From assembly GCA_022818135.1 (NCBI GenBank), contig JAFMSR010000015.1, positions 31,805,117 through 31,869,116 of the forward strand: 64,000 bases of DNA, given 5' to 3'. The notes under the pieces are model-generated. The model saw only the letters and a list, made by a program, of their open reading frames with translations, made no database searches and was not told the origin of the DNA. Within the stretch, counting starts at the first letter, position 1; each line of letters begins with the position of its first letter. This document shows positions 40,301-49,300 of the stretch, piece by piece. The position numbers were made by a program, and so were the translations under genes. The stretch is from Saxidomus purpurata. Taxonomy: Eukaryota > Mollusca > Bivalvia > Venerida > Veneridae.

Positions 40301-43300
40301 TTAGCTCCCTTTGTTAGGATTAGCACAATATTGTTTTATCACACTCTCGACTTAAAGAATTAGTGACAATGCAAAGTAGATTAATATTTTTAGGCCAAGA
40401 ATAAATAAAACAATTATTGCTTTATGACTTTCTGTTCAGAGCAGCATTAGATCAGTAATTGTTTTCAGTGTAGCTACCATGGTTATACTGAGTTTTAAAA
40501 AATTTAATTATTTAAACAAAATTACGAAGAAAAAGAAGTTTTAAGAAATGAATTGGGTGGGTATTTTTTTGTTTAAGACGTAAACTTGTGCACACAGTGA
40601 CGATCAACTAAAGTTTGTTTGGCCTAAAACTAACCATTATATATGTAATTATATGGGATGATATTACATTGGTATATTCTTACCTCTTACGAATCTCAAT
40701 TTAAAGAAATTACACAGTCAGGTGCTCTTATGTAAAGATTAGCATAGGAAATATCATTTAGTGTTGGGAAACTGAATTTAATGGTGTTGTGTTGGATATT
40801 AATATTCCATTCAATAAAATTTCAGTTTTAAGGTAAAAAAATTTAATGGTGGATGTGAATTTAAACAGGTTAGTTTGTCATACAGCTGAGTTTTGGGAAT
40901 ATTTTACAAGATTACTTGAGAGAAGAAAAAACAGGATCTGCATTATGCACAGATGATAACAGAATTGAATAATTATGAGCAATTTTGATGTATTTGATAA
41001 ATTGATGCTGTTACTGAAAATAGCTAGAAAATACTCTAAATTCGTGCAAATTCATCGCTATGATTAAAGTGCTCTATAGAATTTCATTGCGGAAAGAGAA
41101 TTATTTGTAGCTATATTATTGAAGTTAAATTTGTTGCCCATTTAAGGAGAACAAATTGATGGTAATTTACATGCTGTAATTGAAGCATCACTAAGATGTA
41201 TTGTAGACATTCAGACAAAGTCAAAGAAATGATATTCATCTAGCTTGATATAAGGTAGCCTCTATTAGCCGTTCAATACATCAGCTGTGTAATCCAGCAG
41301 AAAAAACTTGTTTTTTTGCCTGTCTACGGAATTCATTAAGTCAGACGTCATGCAGTCGCATATTGATTCCAGAATTTGTTGCTTAGGATATTTTTTGCGT
41401 GCATAAAAATGTTTTGGTATTAACCATGATAAGATATTTGGTTGTGAGACTTGATTTTTATCCTGTTACTTGATTTAAGGAATTGTTTCTGATTGTTTAT
41501 GTATGAAAAAATGAATGAATTTTCTTTTAGAGTGTTCCAAAGTATAGAAAAAAGTGCACTGACCAAAACGTAGAAACCTGCAATTCTTTATAACAAAAAT
41601 CAAGAGCCAATCAGATGATTTTATTTCAAAAAGAGGCTGTTGCTTTACATGACTGAAATGCTATAACATCTGGTAATCTTCTGCCCTTTCTACTTCTTTG
41701 GCTACAAGAAGCTTAGGACAAACAAACATGTTATCCATTAACATTTCTGATTGATACAAAATTTCATCTGTAAAGTAAATGTCTGAACTGGTCTTTTTCT
41801 TTTTTTACAGATTTCCATTTAGACAGTCTGTCCCGTCACATGGATATAGATGATTTATCTGACGAGTCGGATTTGTCGTTTGACCAGGCAAGTCTACAAG
41901 AGAGGAGTGTGAGTGTTCAGTCATCAACCAGTCAACTTACAGCAATGGATGAGGTATAGCTGTCCGTCTGTGTCATCAAAATCATGTTAAGTTTATTTTT
42001 CTAGAAAAACACTGCTTAGCAAAAACTAAAGTCAGGCATTTAAGACCAGTGCAGATTCAGATCAGCTTGAGCATGCAAGTGGTGTGAACTGAATCCATGT
42101 TTTCATTTCCATCACAGACAGCTTGAGTCACATAATAGCTCTTGTAATTAAAGTAGTTCCAAAGAAATATTTTTTCTTTACTTTTCCCAATGACTAAAAT
42201 ATAAATATTGAAAAAGCAGCTAAGGGGAGCAGTGGTTTAGAGGTTAAGGTGTTAGCCGCTCATCTCGGAGGTTGCGGATGAGCCCCACAGAACCGACTGT
42301 ACTTCCTCATATGACACAACTGGTTTCCAGGGGCTAAGAGTGACTCGTTAAATAGTTTTCTTCACATCAAGTTAAATTACTATAAGTATAAACTAAAAAT
42401 TCATTAAAGTTAAAAGTATCTTGTGAATCTTATAGTAACCTTTTTTTCCTTATTTAAACACACTTCTTTGCCTGATTATTACTAAAGAGAACAGACAAGC
42501 ATACTAAAATTTAGGACAAATAGAAACTAGTTAGTGAAAATATGTCGCAGGACCACTTACCTACCTATTGTCAATAGTGTTAATCCTCAAGATAAAGAAC
42601 AAAGGCATATAACATGCATTCAAAAAATGTCAAAAAACACATCCCAGTGAAATTGTACACAGTATCTGCTCTATACCATTGTGGCTTTGAAACTTAAAAT
42701 GCTAACAAGTGGTTAAAGATGAGCATCTTTGTTGGGAATCTGGACCATTTATGTGGGTTTTGTGACCTTGATGATGGTATGTGATTCTGCACCTTGGTGT
42801 TAAAAGTACATTGATACAATGTAAGGTATTTGGCTTAATTGTTTCCTGGACATTCCCGTTGCTATGTGATGGTATGAAGATGTTGCTAAGAGTGCAGTGT
42901 AGGAAATCCGTTCCAGTTAGATTGAATTAGTACATGTGTACTGATGTTCAAAAGATTACGTTGGCAAATTAATTTGTAACCAGTGAATTAGAATGGGTCT
43001 TCAGTGTATATATATTTAAGAAGCTTGAAACATGTTATACCCACCTTCAAAGAAGAAGAGCTGTACTGTTTTTGGTTTCAAAATGATACGTAATCGATCA
43101 ATCAGGCCTACATTCTTCAAATCTCAAATCATGGTAGCTTTTCACAAGTGAATAAAATCTATTAACTTTTACCTCATACTGTCAAAGACTGAGGTCGCAG
43201 TGACCTTCATTCTAAAAGTGTTTCTGTATAATAACTTCAAAATCATTCAGGATATACTTTTTGAACTTTATATTATAGTAGTGTTATTTACATCAAAAGA

Positions 43301-46300
43301 TGTTAGAGATATCTATCAAAAGCTTATTTATAAGTTATGAAGCATGTAAATCTGAATGTGAAACACGTATAATAGATTGATGAATAATTTTACTGGTTAT
43401 AGATTGTGACATTTTCAGAAAAATCATAGAAATATTGACGTAAATTTGCTCTGTAGCTTGTATGTATTGTTACAATTGTGGTCAATTGTGAGTAGATGTT
43501 TATATCTGAATCACTTTGACCTGCTGGCCTGTTGACACACAGATGAAAAGCACTTGAGTCGCCAAAATTATAACAGCAAATTATAACTTCAGGAAGACCG
43601 ATGAAACCTTAAGACATAAAGTATCTTTGTTTATCCCCGTTACATAAACCTAAATTACCCGTTGTGGTTACAAATACTCTTCAATATTTATCTTTAATGT
43701 TTTTTCGATTGAAGATAGTACACAAGTAGTGCACTTTTAGTAACAATCGTGATGTTTAGTAATAAACGGTTCTATTATAAGAAAATCAGTTTGATCTGGC
43801 TTTGCCGCGTTTGTAATATGCAGCATTAAGTGTGCCGCATCAAGTGATCGGTTAACCTTAGAAATCCACGCCGGTGTCCTATACCTACCAGTATATAACG
43901 CCAGATGTGCATGAAGTAGAAAATAGTTCCCTTAATGATAAGTGGTCAAGTGTTTGAAACCATGTCACAAGTTATAAGGGTATATATAGAGGTATAAACA
44001 TTTCACTCGCATTTAGACGCAGTTGCATTTAGACGCAGTCACATTTATAAGCATGAGGATAACTCGTAGACTCCATCTTGTTTTGGTACGGATTGTTGTC
44101 CATAACTATTTAAATGAGGAAAATACGAATAATTTGTTACGTATAATTTTTTACAAATGGATACTGTACGATTGGTATTAAGTCAAAGTAATTTGGTTAA
44201 GAATCTTACCTGTACATATATCTGTGTTTTCCTTTTTTTTTACTTCTTTTACAAAAACATTTATACTGGTATTTCGTGAGCTATTCAGTAGTTAAGTGTT
44301 AAAGACCTGTGTTTGTTTTGAAAATTGTATTCTCTTTTATTAGCATCAATGCATATTTGATTCTATTTTCTCTGCTAAAATTATGACAGAAAACAATTTT
44401 CCAGCCAACTTTTTATGAAGTAAAATTGATTTGACTTGTTTTGCATAAAACCCTTCAATTTGCTATGTTACTGTAACTTGGACATAATGAAGAGAAAATT
44501 GCATCAGTACTGTTACCATGGTAACTGTATTTCAGGATGAAGACAACTTGACCTACGCAGAAGCATTATGGGACCACATCACCATGGATCCTGAGGAACT
44601 TGGTTTCCGAGCCCAAGATGTCATAGAAGTTCTTGATATGGCAGATAAAGACTGGTGGTTTGGTGTAATAGAGGATAGGGAGGGCTGGTTCCCAGCCACA
44701 TTTGTCAGGGTGAGTGAGTTTAATATTGTTAAATAAGTGACACAGTGGAACTGTTGAGGTTAAACTTGATTTTATTTTACTCAGCTGACCATACTAAATA
44801 GTTGAACCAAGGTCTAAGTTGGTTATGTTTTTCAGTTTGGAAGTTAATTTTACTTTTCCAATTTTGTGTGTCTATTTTATCCCCAGATCAGTAGTTGAAG
44901 GAAGTTGAAGCTTGAAGTTTACAAAATGAAGTCCTGATAAATGTTTCCCTCCTCCAGTTTTTGTTTAATTTTCATTGGTAAATAAGGGTTACTTTGATAT
45001 ACTATACATTCACAAGCTTTTTAGGTCAGTTTTCTGTCTGTATATTCTTTGGAGACAACTTGATATTCACATCTGATACTTAAATGTGATAAACAAATAC
45101 AAAAAAAGGTTTTAAAATGAAAAGAAACTGTTTCGTTTTTATGTGAAATGGAAATTTATTGCCTTGTTCTGTAAAGGTTGAGTTTAAGTTATAACTGAAG
45201 TTTTGTTTTGCACATTCTTTCTGAAAGTTCTGAGACTTGCACTTGTGATATAAAAGTTATTTATAGATGCACATGACAAGATAGAAGTGTCAGACTATAG
45301 AAGTGTTTTATGATAACTATTGTTGGCAGACATGTTTATTGTGGTATAAATGCTGCAAGTTGCAGAATTATCATGCTATAAATTCTGCTAAATCTAGCAC
45401 CTGCTCTTTTTTTACTCTTTTTGCTGCAGGCAGACAAAAGTAGACAAAATTAATTGAAGGGATGTGAAAGAATGTCTTTGTTTTGTGGTTGAATAGATCT
45501 TTCATGAACTGTAATTTAAAATATTTTTCTTTGGATAGTTTTAAGCTTTAAAAAAAAAAAAGCACTTGCACTGTTGAAAGTCAGGTTGAAATCAAGTTCA
45601 GTTCAAATATAGTGGAATGCTTGAAACCAAACAAAATGCTTTTCACTGATTAAGAGCGCAGTCCTTTCGTACCTTTAGTTTATTAAGCTTTGATATTCAG
45701 TCAGTTTAGACAAAGAATCTTCAGTACAGTTGGCTAGAATGGCCGGAGTTAGTTAGAACGCTTTCAGTTAGAGGGTTGACCACAAAACAGTTGTAACTTA
45801 CATGGAATAAGGACATATGACAGTTTAACGGTCAACCCCTGAGTTTTATCATTACTTACCATCAGAAAACTAACTTATCTTTTCCTGTTACAGATCCGGG
45901 TAAACCAGGACCAACTCGATGATGACCTTGACCTTGATACAACCATACAAGACAATCTCACGACCAGTCCAAAGTTACGGCGTATCAGTATGTTTAACAA
46001 GAATCAAGCCCGCACTAACGTTGTTAATGAGATTATCAACGCCGAACGAGAATACGTGAAACATCTGAAAGATGTGGTGGAGGTAAGCAATGGGCAGTGA
46101 TAAACAAACTACTGCAACTTGCGCATTGTATGTACAGTAAAATATAATTAATTTTCGGGAGTGTTTTGATTTTCGATAATTTGTAGTTAACTGAATATAT
46201 TACCTGAGGCCTAGTTTTGTTGCAATCCTATATTACATATAAATTTATGCTTTGCCTGGCAGAGTGCCTGCCAAGTTAAAACATTTGATAGCAATTTTGA

Positions 46301-49300
46301 TAATTTATTTGATATTTAATTGCAGGGCTATATCCAGCATGCAAGGAAAAGAGTTGAAATGTTTCCAGAAGAGAGAATACTGCTAATCTTTGGTAATTTA
46401 GAAATAATCTACAGTTTTGCCAGGAAGTTTCTCTCTCAGCTTGAAGAATGTATAGATGTTTGTCCCCATCTTAGTGAAATAGGCCAGTGCTTCCTGGATA
46501 GCGTAAGTGTGCCTGTATATACATCGTGTTTATTATTTCAGTAACCACTAGCATGTTTTGTACAGTCATAAAGGAAATTTATTTCAACAGGTAGATGCTA
46601 TCTTTATATAAGCAGTAAATATTTCAGGTGGTGGAAGGAGAAATTTGATGGTTACACTACATGCCTGTCCTAGATAGGTTCTTTACACAGGTTTTACCGT
46701 AATGTTACAATTACAGCGCGCCTTTCATACTGTATGCAGCAAATACATGTACAGTCAAACAAACCTGTATTAAAGACCAAATGTTAATGACCTTCTCTAA
46801 AGTAAAGATTATCCTGCAAAGTACAGACCAACTGGGAGAAAATAATTTATCATTTATCCATAGAATAAATACCTATGAAAAAAGACCGCCTATCAACAGA
46901 GACCACTGAAACTTGAACTGTAAAGTCTTTGTTGACCGTGTGACTTTAAATCATTACAATATCATTGTATTTTCAGGAGAGAGGTTTTGAGATCTACTCA
47001 GATTATTGTAACAACCATCCGTCCGCGTGCGAGGAACTTGATGAGCTTTGTAAAGACTCCAAGTACAAGCACTTCTTTGAGGTAAGAAAATTACGTGAAT
47101 TACTCGAAGCTTGTCTCTCAGTCTGTTCCTTGTTACACGAGTTATTAATGAATTCTTTGAAATTTCGTAGAATCTATCAAATCTTAACTAGATAAAAGAA
47201 GCATTTAACCTGGCAGTTTGTCTGATTTATTTGATTGAGTTATTAGTTCTTATTCTGAAACAAACATCAATCAAAGTTGTGTAATGTGAATGTTATCTGC
47301 TGATTGATTGAACATGTTAATTGGAAATGCAAGTTTTCAACAGAATAAAGTGGATTGGTGCAGTTAGTTTGCATGGAGCAAGTACACTATAACTTGATTC
47401 AGGCTGAAAACCAATCTGCATTCATGTTGTACAATTACCTAAAAAACACACTAAACTTTAATAAAATGTGATCAAGGTTTGAACGTAATAAATTGGGAAT
47501 TGTGCCGTGCATGTAGCAGTATGAACCTTGTTTTAGTGCATCTCGGGTTCATATCTTATTTTCCATGTCAAGGACCTTTTGAGGAAGTGTGCTTTCAAGT
47601 ATTGACATTTCTGTAAGAATCTTACATAAGGTCATCATTGAAGATGTTTCCATGCTTATATGTGGGTGCTGGTAAATTTTACATACTGTGTTTGTTTCTT
47701 TTTAAGTTTTGATAAAGAGTTCTCACACTTTTCGACTTTGAATTACAAATTATATCAATGTTTTTATAGGCATGATTAAAATGATGGATGTACTTGTTTA
47801 CATTTCAGGCTTGTAGACTTTTACAAGAGCTGGTAGAGATCCCATTGGAAGGTTTTCTACTCACCCCCGTCCAGAAAATCTGCAAATACCCTCTACAGCT
47901 GGCGGAACTGTTGAAATACACACCTCCAGATCACCCTGACTACATGATGGTGAAAGACGCCCTGGCAGCCATGAGGAAGATTGCCACCCTGATCAATGAA
48001 CGGAAAAGAAAAATGGAGAGTATAGAAAAGATCGCAGTCTGGCAGCGTTCTGTGGTTGACTGGGAGGTAAGAATTTGAACATTTATAATTGAGCCAAAGC
48101 ATGATAAAAGAGGTCATATTTTTTACAAGATTAATTTTCAACACACCTTTAAGAAGTTCTGTTATTAATGATACAAACTTTAACAGATGCTTATGCTTAA
48201 ATGTTGTCAATTTTGCCTTTAGATTAGAATGTCTTATTGTGTTTGCAAATACAAAGTTACAAGAAAGTCAGTATTCAAATTCTTGTCTTATTTGCTTAGA
48301 CTGCAGTGCTTACATAGTATAACATGTTATTTCTTTCAAACATTCAGGGTCCAGACTTATTAGAAAGGAGTTCAGAGTTGATATTTTCTGGAGAGTTGAA
48401 CAAAATCAACACGGCGGGCTGGTCCCAAGAGAGATTCTTTTTTCTCTTTGATCATCAGTTAGTGTACTGTAAAAAGGTGAGTTCTTAGCAAATGAGAAAC
48501 TAAAGCTTTTTATCTGTAAATCTATTATCGCTTTTAATTTTGCTGAGTAATACACAAGTTTGTCATAAATCTAGATATCTATCCGATGATGTAAAAAATT
48601 TTTCAAGTCATTAGCCATAGTTAACTCATGTAATTATGTTAGGAATAGTATAAATTTATAATGTCAAAGTAGTCTAATCAGTAACATTGAATATATTGTT
48701 CTATGTCTCTGAAATTATTATATAACATAGTAGTTTATGAGAATCAGACTTTTGGAAAGCTATAACCTTCTGCAGTTCTTTTGTTGAATCCTGGAACCTC
48801 AATTGCTTGGAAAAAAGATTTCATTTTGATTTTCTCTGGTTTTCACATGAGGATAAGTGCTCATAATTTGAAAAGCACCCTAGTTTGAAACTCTGCCTCC
48901 TGTGACATTGTTAATCAAGCTGACTGGGAAGCATGTTAATGAATTGTATCTGTAAATAAATGTACATGTTTGTTTTATATTTTCTTTACAGGAGTTGCTC
49001 AAGCGTCATGTATTCAGTTATAAAGGAAGAATAGATCTAGACCACTGTGAAATTATTGACGTACCTGATGGAAAAGGTGAGTAAATCTCTTCAAATAATA
49101 CCAACTTCCATTTAAGCCTTCTCCCCCAAATTTCTAATTAATTTGTCCATCTTCAATTAAGACAGTATATATTGTAAAGACTGAGTGAAACTTTTTGACT
49201 TAATAGTTGTTGTTGTTGAATGAGTTTAACATCTGTTCCAACTGTGCTTTTGGTCATTTTAACAGTCGGGCAGTTAACCTTACACTCTTTCCTGGGAAGA

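Noticed and set aside
44518..44535. ATG at 44518 as an independent start of the SH3 exon
   Set aside because: It lies in the intron inside TTACCATGGTAA just before a good acceptor (TATTTCAG). Phase-matched exons upstream explain the SH3 exon better, though a short isoform is not excluded.
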